This document shows positions 1-8,808 of a stretch of 30,316 nt of DNA, one piece after another; position 1 is the first letter of the stretch; each line of letters opens with the position of its first letter. The DNA is from a virus. The translations under genes were made by a program, and so were the position numbers. A model generated the notes under the pieces. That model was not told the DNA's origin and made no database searches. It saw only the letters and a program-made list of their open reading frames with translations. The stretch lies in IMG/VR virus record IMGVR_UViG_3300018080_000446, positions 1-30,316 of that record; one strand, given 5' to 3'.

Positions 1-356
1 GTGAACGTTGTGTAATCCCACATGTACACATAGATGGCATATCCCTCTGGTGGAGCGTCGGCTACCAACGTATCTCCCCCACTAACGGCTGCGCCAGACA
101 CCATCGGCGGAATATCATCACGCAGATGGGGGTTGTAGACTGAATCTGCCATATAGCTCCAACACAGATTGATAGCTTGACTACCAACCACGTAACCCAG
201 TGAGTCATAGCACGCCCGGTACAGCGCACCCGTAAACGCGCCGTTCTCGATCATTCTATGTCGCGCATCCCGGTTAGTTACAGCCACCAGGTCGTCGAGC
301 AACGCCTGGAACAAGCCACTCGCCACCACTCTCCAAAATTCGTTCTGAATCGTCAT
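1..356 (-). CDS. Partial hypothetical phage protein downstream of the tail fibre
   Basis: I read 118 open codons from an ATG at 354-356 to the window edge, so the C-terminus is missing. An AGGAGGA ribosome site lies 6 nt upstream, and the stop of the tail-fibre gene is 13 nt before the start. The protein begins MTIQNEFWRVVASGLFQALL and has a predicted amphipathic N-terminal helix. Further on it becomes Gly/Pro and aromatic-rich (PPEGYAIYVYMWDYTTF), which looks like a beta-rich fold. I see no signal peptide or membrane helix. I do not recognise a family. Its place directly after a receptor-binding fibre in the same operon suggests a small virion or fibre-assembly protein, but this is inference from position only. 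Confidence 0.8.
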   Translation of the reverse strand, partial: MTIQNEFWRVVASGLFQALLDDLVAVTNRDARHRMIENGAFTGALYRACYDSLGYVVGSQAINLCWSYMADSVYNPHLRDDIPPMVSGAAVSGGDTLVADAPPEGYAIYVYMWDYTTF

Positions 357-369
357 TCTTCCTCCTATG

Positions 370-3300
370 CTATGCTAAAGTGTCAATCCGCGCTTTCAAA
401 TCTTGCACAGCTTTGAGTAACGGTACAATCAGCCTACTGTACTCAACCGTTTCCGGTTGGTTTGTGTCATCGTCATAGCTCACCAGCATTTTTTGTATCT
501 CCGCCACCTCTTCAGCTATCAGCCCCCATGCATGGACATCGTCAACACGATAATCGAACTCGACCGGTCTCAATTCGTACAACCAATCAACCGTACTGAT
601 ATTTGAAATATTCTTCTTGTGGCGGATCGAACTGGAAACATACCCTATTTGACCAGTATTATCTATGTACAGATCTCTGTTCGTTCCGCCGACCGCATCG
701 CTGTAAACTGGCAACATAAATATTGCTCCATCACCCCTAACTTTGAATTGATTTACATTGCTGGTATTTCTCAGATCCAATATTGTGTCCGTTGAATTTG
801 TGCCAGCAACAAAAACCGCGCCGTAACTCTGGCTGGTCGTGGTGTCGCCGTAAAACACCATCGCCCAACTATTGGCATTTCCTATCGCGTCCACGTACAA
901 TGTCGCTGCACCAGGAGACGGGGCAGAATCACCAACTCCCAGGTGACCATCAATGACTGCATAGTCGGTTGTATCCTCTACCAACTTTAATATCTGGACA
1001 CCACCAGCATAGAACGACATTTGGTCGGCTGCGGAGCCAAAATCAATGTACGTGTTGGTATCCGCGATATCTACAATACGATTGCGTACAGCAATATAGT
1101 CTGTTGCGTCCTCGACCAATCGCAGTATCTCAACATTGCCACAGTAAAATGACAACTGATCCAATGTGCCAAAATCAATATATGTGTCATCTAGAAAACT
1201 TCCCTGCATAATTTTCCCATCATATATTGCCAGATCTTTTCCTGTTGGAACCGATGTATTGCCTGATAGCGTAATAGTCTCGCCGACGAAAACCGTTGCT
1301 CCTCCACCAGCATCCAATTCGATACCAGCATATCCAGTACCAGCCACATTGCTATATAGCATAATATCTGGCGTCTCTGCAGCACTGTCTCCCTCAACGC
1401 TAATAATTATTGCATCACGTTTTGCTGCATCCGCGTTCAGTTTTTCAATTTCCAATGTTTCATACGTCACACCTGAAAACGCATATACCTGAACGCTGTC
1501 TGCAGTGTCTGTTGTGTTATACCATCGCAGTTTATTAACATTACCAACCCCAAAATTTATTAATAACCCATCGCTATTTAATTTTACCTCCCCCCCACCT
1601 GCCGTTATTGTACCATCAGTGTCAATATAAGCCTCGACAACCGTCCCGTTTGTACCTCCGCGGAAATTCAACTTTCCTCCGCTCTGATCCCAAAATAAAT
1701 TTGCCTTGTCCGTGGCAACTTTGCCAAAAATTACATCCCCACCAGGCTGCCATTCCCCGACCACATCGGCCCCGGCATAGAATTTTATACCATCCGTTGC
1801 ATCAATGGTCACGTGTGACGTGCCGTACTTTCCAAGCCCCAGACCGTATGTGTCGCTCGAATACCCATACAACCCATTGAGATTCCCAATCGCCCAACAT
1901 TCTGTATAATCGTTGTACGTGGCCGAATCGCGCACATTACCTACAATCGTCGGTCCGGCGGTGCTACCCGCAACAATGCCAGAATCACTATACAAATCAA
2001 TAAAACCGTCACCAGCCGCGCCGGTATTAACAATTCCATCACCAGCATACCACGCATTGCGCCCCGTGCCGTCTTTGTCACGTACTACAGTATACGTATA
2101 TGGCCCAGCCCCACCCGCCGCCGAATCGACCTCCATCCATTCAAGTTTTCCGTTCGATTCCATCACAATCAGGTCGCCATCGGCTAAATTGTTATGCTCG
2201 ACCGTGATGGTTGTATCCCCGGCACCGTCGCCCAAGTCACTCGTTAGGTAGGTAGTTGGTGCGATGATAATCCGACCGCCAATCGTAGCCATTACATCGG
2301 CAGCAACTAATGTTTGTACCCACAGCTCTGCCGCGTGTAACGTAAGGTATTTCTTGCTGATGCTCCCCAAATTAATATCGTAATTTGTTGTAGGAAGAAC
2401 GTCATTTCCCGTTGGATTGAGTATCAAATCTCCGGCTGGCGCGAGTGTCAGGTTTCCCGCTGTTGTAGATATACTCTGCGCACCAACGAAAACTAAATCC
2501 CCGTCAATGCGTGCCTCCTGCGCTGTGGCCGCTGTACCAATTCCCAACCCAACTAACTGCAAATACCCGCTTGCATCGCTGGCAAGCAAACTGGCTGCCG
2601 CGCCCGGATTCGACGACGACGTGATAGTATGCAAATGGTCACTTCGCGCAAATGATGACGCGCTTCCCTCGGCATTTGTCGTTGATACGCTCAACGTCGT
2701 GGCCGCCGCACACGTTATTTCGTGCTGGTGATCGCTCCTGGCAAAATAATACGCCGTCCCCTCTTCTGCACTATCATCCGGTGAAATCGTTCCCGCAACA
2801 TCACACGTAATCTCGTGCGTGTGATCGCTCCGCGCAAACGACGACGCGCTACCCTCCGCCGCGCTGTCATCCGGCGAGATCGTCCCCGCCGCCGCGCACA
2901 CAATCGCGTGTTGATGGTCACTTCGCGCCGGGTTTGTGCTTGTCCCGGCAGCCGCAGCATCATCCGGCTCAATTGTGCCAATAGTTGGTGTACCCCAATT
3001 GAGTGCCAGCGCGCTTCCGCCACCACCAGTCAACCCGCTACCTGCCGCGCTCGCCGCAATCCTCAGATTCTCGGCCCCGTCATCCTCCAATCCCGTGCCA
3101 GCAAAATCGCTTACGTCCACGCCAATCGCGCCAGTGTAGAAATCAAGCCCCCCACTGGCCTGCAAATTCACTCGGATATTATTAGAACTCTCTGTCAGAC
3201 CATACGACGTATCAACAAAGTCAGTCACGTCTACGCCAACCGTGTACGTGCCCCCCGCGCCTGCATCCGTCTCGTCAAGACCGTCACCAACCGTAAACAC

Positions 3301-3468
3301 CCGTTCTGCAGATAAATCCGCGTGAACAGCCAATGTCAAATACTGCGCGTTATCCGGTGCAACACCAGATCCACTGAGCGACGATACACTAGCAACCGGC
3401 TGACCCAGCGCCAGAGTTTTCGCCCGCACTGCATCGGCAAGCGGCCCTTTTCTACCAAACTTTGCCAT
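370..3468 (-). CDS. Tail fibre/tail spike with C-terminal S74 intramolecular chaperone
   Basis: This 1032-aa protein is most likely the host-recognition fibre. The last 85 or so residues match the peptidase S74 autoprocessing chaperone: an SSIRHKKNI segment carries the Ser and Lys expected of the self-cleaving dyad, followed by the family's YELRPVEFDY, WGLIAEEVAE and VPLLKAVQDLKARI stretches, the last being the trimerising helix. In this family the chaperone drives trimer folding and then cuts itself off. Four ARSDHxHxI repeats spaced exactly 31 residues apart lie at residues 181-282. A duplicated TYIDFG/SFYxG module sits near residues 760-840. The start is an ATG sharing one base with the stop of the upstream gene (TAATG). 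Base composition is more AT-rich than in the head genes. Confidence 0.9.
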   Translation of the reverse strand: MAKFGRKGPLADAVRAKTLALGQPVASVSSLSGSGVAPDNAQYLTLAVHADLSAERVFTVGDGLDETDAGAGGTYTVGVDVTDFVDTSYGLTESSNNIRVNLQASGGLDFYTGAIGVDVSDFAGTGLEDDGAENLRIAASAAGSGLTGGGGSALALNWGTPTIGTIEPDDAAAAGTSTNPARSDHQHAIVCAAAGTISPDDSAAEGSASSFARSDHTHEITCDVAGTISPDDSAEEGTAYYFARSDHQHEITCAAATTLSVSTTNAEGSASSFARSDHLHTITSSSNPGAAASLLASDASGYLQLVGLGIGTAATAQEARIDGDLVFVGAQSISTTAGNLTLAPAGDLILNPTGNDVLPTTNYDINLGSISKKYLTLHAAELWVQTLVAADVMATIGGRIIIAPTTYLTSDLGDGAGDTTITVEHNNLADGDLIVMESNGKLEWMEVDSAAGGAGPYTYTVVRDKDGTGRNAWYAGDGIVNTGAAGDGFIDLYSDSGIVAGSTAGPTIVGNVRDSATYNDYTECWAIGNLNGLYGYSSDTYGLGLGKYGTSHVTIDATDGIKFYAGADVVGEWQPGGDVIFGKVATDKANLFWDQSGGKLNFRGGTNGTVVEAYIDTDGTITAGGGEVKLNSDGLLINFGVGNVNKLRWYNTTDTADSVQVYAFSGVTYETLEIEKLNADAAKRDAIIISVEGDSAAETPDIMLYSNVAGTGYAGIELDAGGGATVFVGETITLSGNTSVPTGKDLAIYDGKIMQGSFLDDTYIDFGTLDQLSFYCGNVEILRLVEDATDYIAVRNRIVDIADTNTYIDFGSAADQMSFYAGGVQILKLVEDTTDYAVIDGHLGVGDSAPSPGAATLYVDAIGNANSWAMVFYGDTTTSQSYGAVFVAGTNSTDTILDLRNTSNVNQFKVRGDGAIFMLPVYSDAVGGTNRDLYIDNTGQIGYVSSSIRHKKNISNISTVDWLYELRPVEFDYRVDDVHAWGLIAEEVAEIQKMLVSYDDDTNQPETVEYSRLIVPLLKAVQDLKARIDTLA
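961..1187 (-). repeat. Duplicated fibre module (TYIDFG...SFYxG...LVEDxTDY)
   Basis: Two successive segments of the fibre gene, about 961-1060 and 1095-1187, encode the same roughly 33-residue unit. The shared pattern is TYIDFG, then DQxSFYxG, then VxIL(K/R)LVED(A/T)TDY. The DNA copies have diverged but remain clearly related. Tandem beta modules of this kind are typical of trimeric fibre shafts. Confidence 0.75.
2614..2991 (-). repeat. Four 93-bp repeats encoding HxH motifs in the tail fibre
   Basis: The repeats encode ARSDHQHAI, ARSDHTHEI, ARSDHQHEI and ARSDHLHTI, with the first His at residues 185, 216, 247 and 278: a strict 31-residue period. Between them run PDDSA and EGxAxxFARSD segments. 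HxH motifs in trimeric phage fibres such as T4 gp37 coordinate metal ions along the trimer axis. The same role here is inference from the motif and its spacing. Confidence 0.8.
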
Positions 3469-4931
3469 TATGATATCACCTTTCGCCTGAACTGTATCCC
3501 ATCAGGAGCCATATACCTGATCTCCTCAATAAAAATATTTCTCGGATCATCCGCGCTCGTTCCCGTAATCTCTCCCGGCCCCACCGGTGCATCGGACAAC
3601 CTAACCAATGTCGGCACCGCGAACCAAGGCTCTATCGGTCCGCCGTGCACCGCCAGCAACTTGCCACCCTGGTAATAATACTCCACCCATGTCTGAGCCG
3701 CCTCGTAATTGAACACCCGTCCACCATACACACCGCCCATCCACCGGTTCCCACTCCCATCGCCAGCCTCGATAATCTCCTCCAATGCGTCCCAGATCAG
3801 AACGGGTTCCTCCTCCTCAACCTGGAAACTGAGGGAATTAGTATCGATCACCCCTGCGGATACAAACTCACTCTCTCCCACCAGCGACGTCACGTGATTG
3901 CTCGCCGTGTCTGTGCCACCAACCAGCAGATACCGCCAATTGAGTGTCAAAACATATCCCGCAAACAGGATAGACAACCCATCCTCCCGCCCCACGTCTC
4001 CCACCTCGTACTCGTCTGGTGGCACGCTCCGCAGCCACGCCCGCTCGTTGACCTCCTTTTGTATCTGTGCCGAAGCCGCCGCGTCCGTCATCCCACCCAT
4101 CAGCAGACAATCCTCGATCCGTCCCCACTCATCGATCGAATCACTGTCAATTGTCCATTCCGTCTCCGCCCGGTACGGAGATCGCTGGTACACCGCCGCG
4201 TCGGCATAGATCTCCGCCGCTGCAGCGTCCGCTGTGATCCGCACGTACGTGTTACCCGTGTAATCGTTGCTGTCGTTAATATAACACCGCAGCACGTCCT
4301 TTCCTGTGCCACTCGTCACCGCTTGCGCCAGAATCGCGTCGTTATCACTCCGGTGGATTGCCAGCGTCCACGTCTCGGCCTCTACCTCGACCGTGACCCG
4401 GCATTGATACGCCAGGCCTGCCGTGATTGCGATTCCGCTCTCGATCTCCACACCCTCATCCGCGTCATCCGTCACCACGTGGACCCCGTATGTGCCTTTT
4501 GTTTGCCACGTCGTTACCCGTTCATTCGTGGACGGTGTACCAACGTCGCCCCACCCCGCGCTCTCCGCGCTCCCGTCGCTGAATAGATTGTCACCGATCT
4601 TGGAATAGATCATCCGTACCGCGTTCGCCCGGTCCAACAAGCTCCGCCGCCACGTGATCCCGTCCAAAGTCAGATCCATCTCGACGATCATTCCCTCCCA
4701 CGTGACGATACTACCCACGCTCTCAACGATCCGGCGCTCCATTCCTTCCAGGAACATCTCCAACATCTCGTCACGTGTGCTGTGGTATGTCCCACTGCCC
4801 TCCCAAAATCCGCCCTTGGCCCGGATCGTCCGATCCCATCCCCGCAGCCGACCCGTATGCCCATCCCCGAGATCCGAGATCACAGCATCACTTCGCATCA
4901 CGTTCTCGTATAGCGTTAGTATCGGCCTCAT
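3468..4931 (-). CDS. Putative distal tail / tail-associated structural protein
   Basis: This is a 487-aa protein with no signal peptide or TM helix. The N-terminal part (about 1-110) has the mixed alpha/beta look of a phage tail protein, including GRLRGWDRTIRAKGGFW. Residues of about 115-255 resemble a jelly-roll, carbohydrate-binding-like insert, beginning near NLFSDGSAESAGWGDVG and followed by alternating beta strands. The C-terminal part is again tail-like, ending ADDPRNIFIEEIRYMAPDG. It lies between the Dit-like protein and the S74 fibre, where siphophages place their tail-tip and receptor-binding components, and its ATG overlaps the upstream stop (ATGA). I cannot assign a named family. 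The tail-tip role is inferred from position and domain pattern. Confidence 0.7.
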   Translation of the reverse strand: MRPILTLYENVMRSDAVISDLGDGHTGRLRGWDRTIRAKGGFWEGSGTYHSTRDEMLEMFLEGMERRIVESVGSIVTWEGMIVEMDLTLDGITWRRSLLDRANAVRMIYSKIGDNLFSDGSAESAGWGDVGTPSTNERVTTWQTKGTYGVHVVTDDADEGVEIESGIAITAGLAYQCRVTVEVEAETWTLAIHRSDNDAILAQAVTSGTGKDVLRCYINDSNDYTGNTYVRITADAAAAEIYADAAVYQRSPYRAETEWTIDSDSIDEWGRIEDCLLMGGMTDAAASAQIQKEVNERAWLRSVPPDEYEVGDVGREDGLSILFAGYVLTLNWRYLLVGGTDTASNHVTSLVGESEFVSAGVIDTNSLSFQVEEEEPVLIWDALEEIIEAGDGSGNRWMGGVYGGRVFNYEAAQTWVEYYYQGGKLLAVHGGPIEPWFAVPTLVRLSDAPVGPGEITGTSADDPRNIFIEEIRYMAPDGIQFRRKVIS

Positions 4932-6322
4932 TCAGACCCCCGCAACATCAGCCACCGTTCGCCATAGTCAATCACCACAGTCAATGTATCAGACAAAATC
5001 TGTTGTGTCGATCTCTGCGCTACCAGGTACAACGTTCCAACCCCCACCGGCAGTCCAAATCGTTGCATATCAACAGACAAGCTACAAACTGGCACGCCAC
5101 CCGTCAATGCAACTCCGGTCACATCTCCATTTGGAAAGTATTTAACAATCGATGGGCGATCATCAGCCGCAACATACTGCGTCGCCCCTCCCGTCACGTG
5201 CACAAATCCCTCACTCATCGGTACCAAAACAAAACAATCACACAGCAAACTACCAGAGCCACTCACACGCTCAGCTTGCAGCCGTAACGCATATTTACTC
5301 AAATAACTACTAATCGAATAATTTATCCGTGCCGGTGGGATTGTCACAGTTCCAAGCGCGTACATAAACCAATTCTCTGCGTCAACTACTACACGGCTCT
5401 GTGTTCGCCAATCACTCGCAGAACTGAATCCATCCAATAGTCGTACTCGGCACGTCGTATTGCTACCAACCTTTGTCCGCAGCAATACTGCGAACGTTCC
5501 ACCTTGATCGCCATAGTTTGCCGTCACATCTTCTACTTCGACCGTGAACCGTGTCACTAGACTCTCATCTCCTGAAAAATCAATCTCCACGTATGCCCCT
5601 GACCCACTCCCAGGAGACGCCGTGTTCGGCTCACTCACCGCGTCGTCCGATGCATCTGTCCCGTTTGTCCCATCCTCGCATTCCCAGACCGGCACGAAAT
5701 TGGCAACCGTGCCAAATCTAGGTGTCCTGAATCCAGTCCAAAACTCGTACAACGGTCCACCGCCGCCATCTTCCCCCCTGTATTCCAACTCATCGATTCG
5801 CGCTGGAATATCCCCCGTGATCGTTGCGTAATTGTCATCACCTCCCAATGTGCTTATACCTGATAATGTTCCAGTAGATGACAATGCAGATTCCTCCCAA
5901 TGCCCCCTCTGCAATACCAATCGACATTCCGCAATGTGATTACCTGGATCAGTTAATGGTCCGTGCAAAGAATCGCCAGTCTCTATTCTTGCATCAAAAA
6001 TAAATGCTCGCCTGGCGTTTGTCTCGTTCGTCAACTGATCCACCAACCATACATTGTATTGCGACGATATATCCTCAGCATCCTGAACGACCTCTAACAA
6101 CTTTGCCGCCATATTCTGTATTTTTGTTGCCAGGTCATTGTGGCTACTACCGATCACCCGCAGCGTGATCACCTCTTCTGCCATCGTGTCATTCTGATGC
6201 ATTACCTTTGGTATCCACCCATCCCCAGCGATCGAAAAACCAGCCGCATTGGCATATAAATTTAGACTGTTCGACTCGACCCCACCATATCCCACCTTGC
6301 TCAATTTCAACACTGCCGCCAT
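4928..6322 (-). CDS. Putative distal tail (Dit-like) protein
   Basis: This 464-aa protein is encoded immediately downstream of the tape measure gene (TAATG overlap), the usual position of the distal tail protein in siphophages. The N-terminus (MAAVLKLSKVGYGG...NLYAN) and the following EEVITLRVIGSSHNDLATKI region fit a tail-hub domain that begins with a beta strand and has a helix. The central and C-terminal parts (about 200-400) are rich in beta strands and Gly/Ser/Thr, like a galectin or CBM-type insertion. No catalytic motif is visible. Its partners would be the tape measure and the 487-aa neighbour. The Dit name rests on gene order, not on a recognised signature. Confidence 0.65.
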   Translation of the reverse strand: MAAVLKLSKVGYGGVESNSLNLYANAAGFSIAGDGWIPKVMHQNDTMAEEVITLRVIGSSHNDLATKIQNMAAKLLEVVQDAEDISSQYNVWLVDQLTNETNARRAFIFDARIETGDSLHGPLTDPGNHIAECRLVLQRGHWEESALSSTGTLSGISTLGGDDNYATITGDIPARIDELEYRGEDGGGGPLYEFWTGFRTPRFGTVANFVPVWECEDGTNGTDASDDAVSEPNTASPGSGSGAYVEIDFSGDESLVTRFTVEVEDVTANYGDQGGTFAVLLRTKVGSNTTCRVRLLDGFSSASDWRTQSRVVVDAENWFMYALGTVTIPPARINYSISSYLSKYALRLQAERVSGSGSLLCDCFVLVPMSEGFVHVTGGATQYVAADDRPSIVKYFPNGDVTGVALTGGVPVCSLSVDMQRFGLPVGVGTLYLVAQRSTQQILSDTLTVVIDYGERWLMLRGSE

Positions 6323-8157
6323 TACATCCGTCCCTCCAACCGTGCCGACCGCTCCCGTCGTTTCTGATCCATCACCAACGCCGCCGCCATCCTATCCTGG
6401 ATGATGATCGTATCGCCGCCAAAATTGTTATTCGTCTGCATCATCCGCCGCGTATCTCCTGCTGTCAGCACCTGCGCTCCCCTCGGCATCATCACCAGCT
6501 CCGGTCCCGCCTCGCCCACCAGCGCCAGCCCGCCCGGTGCGTACGTCGTCCCGTGCTGGTGCTGCTGCGCCCCGCTCCCGCCCGGCCGCTGCCCGTGCTC
6601 CTCGTATGTCACAGTCACATTGATCTCCCGCTCGATCCTGCTCAGCGCCGATTGAGCCGCGTTAGCGCTACCTTCCACCCCGGCCAGGCTGCCAGCTAAC
6701 CCGTCCATCGAACCTGTCAGCGCCGCTCCGGTCCCGTCTGCCTCAATCATCCCACTTTGCAACGTCTCCAGCGTCCCCTCCGCCTCAGCTGCCGCAATGC
6801 TTTGCTGTTGCGTTGCCATCGCCAGCCCATCGAACCCAGACTCCAACTGTTGCGCAGAGATCACCCCCTCGCCGAACGCCTCGACCAGGGCATACGCCTC
6901 CATTGTATTCTGAATCTCGGCCTGTGTCGCGATTCCCAGGTTTTGAGCCAGCGCACTCAACGCATCTATGCTCGCCCCGCTGGCTAGCGCCATATTCCAC
7001 AGCGTCTCGTTATCGAACGTCATCTCTCCGAACGACCCCGCCACTTTGCTCGCCGCCGTGCTCAGATCGTACAGCGCCTCTGCTGTCACGTTGCTCGAAC
7101 TCGCCGCCTGCTCGAACACCCCCGACAAATCCTCCTGGTGCCTGGCCAGCGTCGCGCTCTCCTGCGCCGCCTGGCGGGACGCATCGTTCGCCGTCTGCAT
7201 ACTGACCGCCCACCCGTCCACCTGGTGGCGTCCCATCTCCACCCACGCGCTCAAATCTTGCGTCTCGCCGCTCAGCGCCTGGATCGTATTGATCAACGCC
7301 CCAACGCCCGGTACCAACGCACCGATCGTCTTTTCCAACCCCCCCGACGATTCGCGTGCCTGCGAAAACGCCCGCTGGAACTCGGTGATCTCTCCCACGC
7401 CATCCGCCAAAATCCCCAGGAACGACGCGATCTCTGGCGCTAACCCCTCGCCAAATGCCGCCTTGAGATTCTTAACACTCGCGTCCAACTGCTCGAACGC
7501 CAGCGCCGCGTCGTCCGTCGCCGGTCCCAACCGCTCCATCGAAGCCTGGCCCTCTTCCATCACCGCCTGCATAAACGCCATCTCTCGCGTCAGCCCTGGC
7601 GTCGCCGCTTGCAACTCTTGGATCCGTGTTCGCACCTTGCCCGCGCTGATCCCGAACGTGTCCAGCCGAGGTATACTCTGGTTCGCCAGCAGGAGAGAGA
7701 ACTCCTCTATGCTGCTCGCCGCGTCCCGCCCCATCGCCGTACCGAGCCGGACCGCCATCTCTGTCACGTTGCCCAACTCTGCCGCGTTGTTGGCCAGCCC
7801 CATCTGCGCCAACTGGTTAGCCGCCGCCATCGCTTCCTGCTCGCTCAACGCCCCCCTGGTGGCCACCATCATCGCCTCCAGGTTCTGGCTCGCCTCCCCG
7901 GCCCCGCCGCTGATCGCCTCGAACGCCGCCTTGGTTCGCAAGCTCGCCGCGCCCAACTGGGCCAGCTCGAACGCCGCCTTGGCCGCCGCGACCACCCCGG
8001 CCGCAGTGATCGCGTTACCCAGCAAATTAGCCGCGTCGGAAGTCTCCTCCGCGCTCCCGCCCACGTCGTCTACCGCGTCCCCCACCTTGCCCAACGTCCT
8101 GCTAGCCTCATCCTTGGCCCGCAGCACCATCTCCAGAACGCTTTTACTCGTCGCCAT
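6322..8157 (-). CDS. Tail tape measure protein
   Basis: This 611-aa protein sets tail length and is ejected ahead of the DNA. It is almost entirely helical and rich in Ala/Gln/Glu, with long coiled-coil stretches such as MEAYALVEAFGEGVISAQQLES. The N-terminal MVLRAKDEASRTLGKVGDAV and the region LLGNAITAAGVVAAAKAAFE are typical of tape measures. Near the C-terminus lies the recurrent signature GGLALVGEAGPELVMMPRG. At about 1.5 angstrom per residue, 611 residues would give a tail of roughly 90 nm. It sits between the tail chaperones plus a moron upstream and the distal tail genes downstream. The ribosome site is weak (TAGGCG), and the upstream repeat and terminator suggest it may depend on read-through. 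Confidence 0.9.
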   Translation of the reverse strand: MATSKSVLEMVLRAKDEASRTLGKVGDAVDDVGGSAEETSDAANLLGNAITAAGVVAAAKAAFELAQLGAASLRTKAAFEAISGGAGEASQNLEAMMVATRGALSEQEAMAAANQLAQMGLANNAAELGNVTEMAVRLGTAMGRDAASSIEEFSLLLANQSIPRLDTFGISAGKVRTRIQELQAATPGLTREMAFMQAVMEEGQASMERLGPATDDAALAFEQLDASVKNLKAAFGEGLAPEIASFLGILADGVGEITEFQRAFSQARESSGGLEKTIGALVPGVGALINTIQALSGETQDLSAWVEMGRHQVDGWAVSMQTANDASRQAAQESATLARHQEDLSGVFEQAASSSNVTAEALYDLSTAASKVAGSFGEMTFDNETLWNMALASGASIDALSALAQNLGIATQAEIQNTMEAYALVEAFGEGVISAQQLESGFDGLAMATQQQSIAAAEAEGTLETLQSGMIEADGTGAALTGSMDGLAGSLAGVEGSANAAQSALSRIEREINVTVTYEEHGQRPGGSGAQQHQHGTTYAPGGLALVGEAGPELVMMPRGAQVLTAGDTRRMMQTNNNFGGDTIIIQDRMAAALVMDQKRRERSARLEGRM

Positions 8158-8187
8158 CGCCTACCCTACCCCCGCATTCCCCGCACC

Positions 8188-8287
8188 GTACGGGCGACGC
8201 ATTCCCCGCGTAACACCCGCAAAAAGACCCATCACCCACGCTCGAAACACCCGCCAAACGGCCCATCTCTTGGGAATGCGTCGCCCC
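8188..8287. repeat. 95-bp palindrome-ended repeat, copy A (MITE- or REP-like)
   Basis: A perfect 15-bp inverted repeat, GGGCGACGCATTCCC (8192-8206) and GGGAATGCGTCGCCC (8272-8286), bounds a 65-bp centre containing CACCCGCAAAAAGAC and CCCACGCTCGAAAC. A second copy of exactly the same length lies at 25688-25787. It has no ORF of its own that I would accept. It lies in the gap between the tape measure start and the upstream moron terminator. Confidence 0.8.
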
Positions 8288-8346
8288 AACGCCACCAGAG
8301 AAGCCCGCTAAGAACCGGAAAACACAAATCCCCGCCGATTCCCAAC

Positions 8347-8391
8347 AATAAAGAGCACAGAGACGCCGTACGACGCCCCGTGCTCTTTATT
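8347..8391 (-). terminator. Terminator of moron cassette 1
   Basis: A perfect 12-bp inverted repeat (AATAAAGAGCAC at 8347-8358 and GTGCTCTTTATT at 8380-8391) lies 20 nt past the stop of the 70-aa gene. On the minus strand the stem ends in TTTATTGTT. The 21-nt loop contains a second imperfect palindrome around CGTCGTACGGCG. It fits an intrinsic terminator, possibly bidirectional. Confidence 0.7.
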
Positions 8392-8410
8392 CCCGTGTTC
8401 CCGTGCCCCG

Positions 8411-8623
8411 CTAGATCGCCTCCACTGCCTCCTCGACCGTCGCCCGGAAAGCATCCCACATCACCGCGTTCTCCAATGGCGCGAACACCTCCCGCCGAGA
8501 CAGCACCCGCTGGTACATCCTGATCATGTCCATCAATTGCAACTGGCCGTGCACCTCCTCCGGCAACTCTGCCGCGATCGCCACCGCCTCGTCCATCAAC
8601 GCCTGCTTTTCCTGCTCGTTCAT
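8411..8623 (-). CDS. Small helical moron protein 1, unknown function
   Basis: This 70-aa acidic, predicted all-helical protein begins MNEQEKQALMDEAVAIAAEL and ends FRATVEEAVEAI. I chose the ATG at 8621-8623 because an AAGGA site precedes it and because the matching cassette at 24.3 kb starts with the same 'leader-GGC AAATG' junction. A longer in-frame reading up to 8740 would be translated from the structured leader and is rejected. The gene has its own promoter (8809-8837), a 179-nt structured leader and its own terminator, and it interrupts the tail operon between the tail chaperones and the tape measure. This is the layout of a moron. It may also act as a chaperone-region protein. I recognise no family. 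Confidence 0.65.
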   Translation of the reverse strand: MNEQEKQALMDEAVAIAAELPEEVHGQLQLMDMIRMYQRVLSRREVFAPLENAVMWDAFRATVEEAVEAI

Positions 8624-8802
8624 TTGCCAGAATCCTTTCTCCCAGAAGGGAACTAGAACGCCAAAGAGCCACAGTGGAAAAAACTTCCCGGATTCTGGCG
8701 AATCTGAGGGGCAGCCGCTCCACTGTGGCTCTTTGACCACAACGTGTAGGGTTGTAAATAGGAAGGCGGCAAAAAAGCCCCTTCATTGATTCGCCAGAAT
8801 CG
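8624..8802 (-). promoter_or_regulatory. Structured 5' leader RNA, copy 1 (ribosome-site sequestering)
   Basis: The predicted transcript starts at about 8802. In transcript order it holds: a palindromic hairpin GATTC-TGGC-GAATC (8801-8788); a hairpin with a U6 loop (8783-8763); a conserved TTGTGGTCAAAG segment; the 5' arm of a perfect 16-bp stem (8734-8719); element E2, GATTC-GCCA-GAATC (8704-8691), in that stem's loop; and the 3' arm (8678-8663). Last comes GGATTCTGGC (8635-8626), just before the ATG. E2 is fully complementary (14 bp) to the first hairpin and (10 bp) to the ribosome-site segment, so the two pairings are mutually exclusive. The copy at 24292-24467 keeps the same pairings with different bases. 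Confidence 0.7.
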
Positions 8803-8808
8803 CTTCTC

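Noticed and set aside
3711-3724. Further LexA-like box (GAACACCCGTCC) in the tail gene
   Set aside because: It lies inside a coding region, is imperfect and has no promoter nearby.
8624-8740. Leader-encoded extension of the 70-aa protein, and a similar leader frame at 24292-24401, as leader peptides
   Set aside because: Both leaders are open and begin VVK..QW, but the first is in frame with its gene and the second is not, and neither has a ribosome site. The similarity is explained by conserved RNA words.
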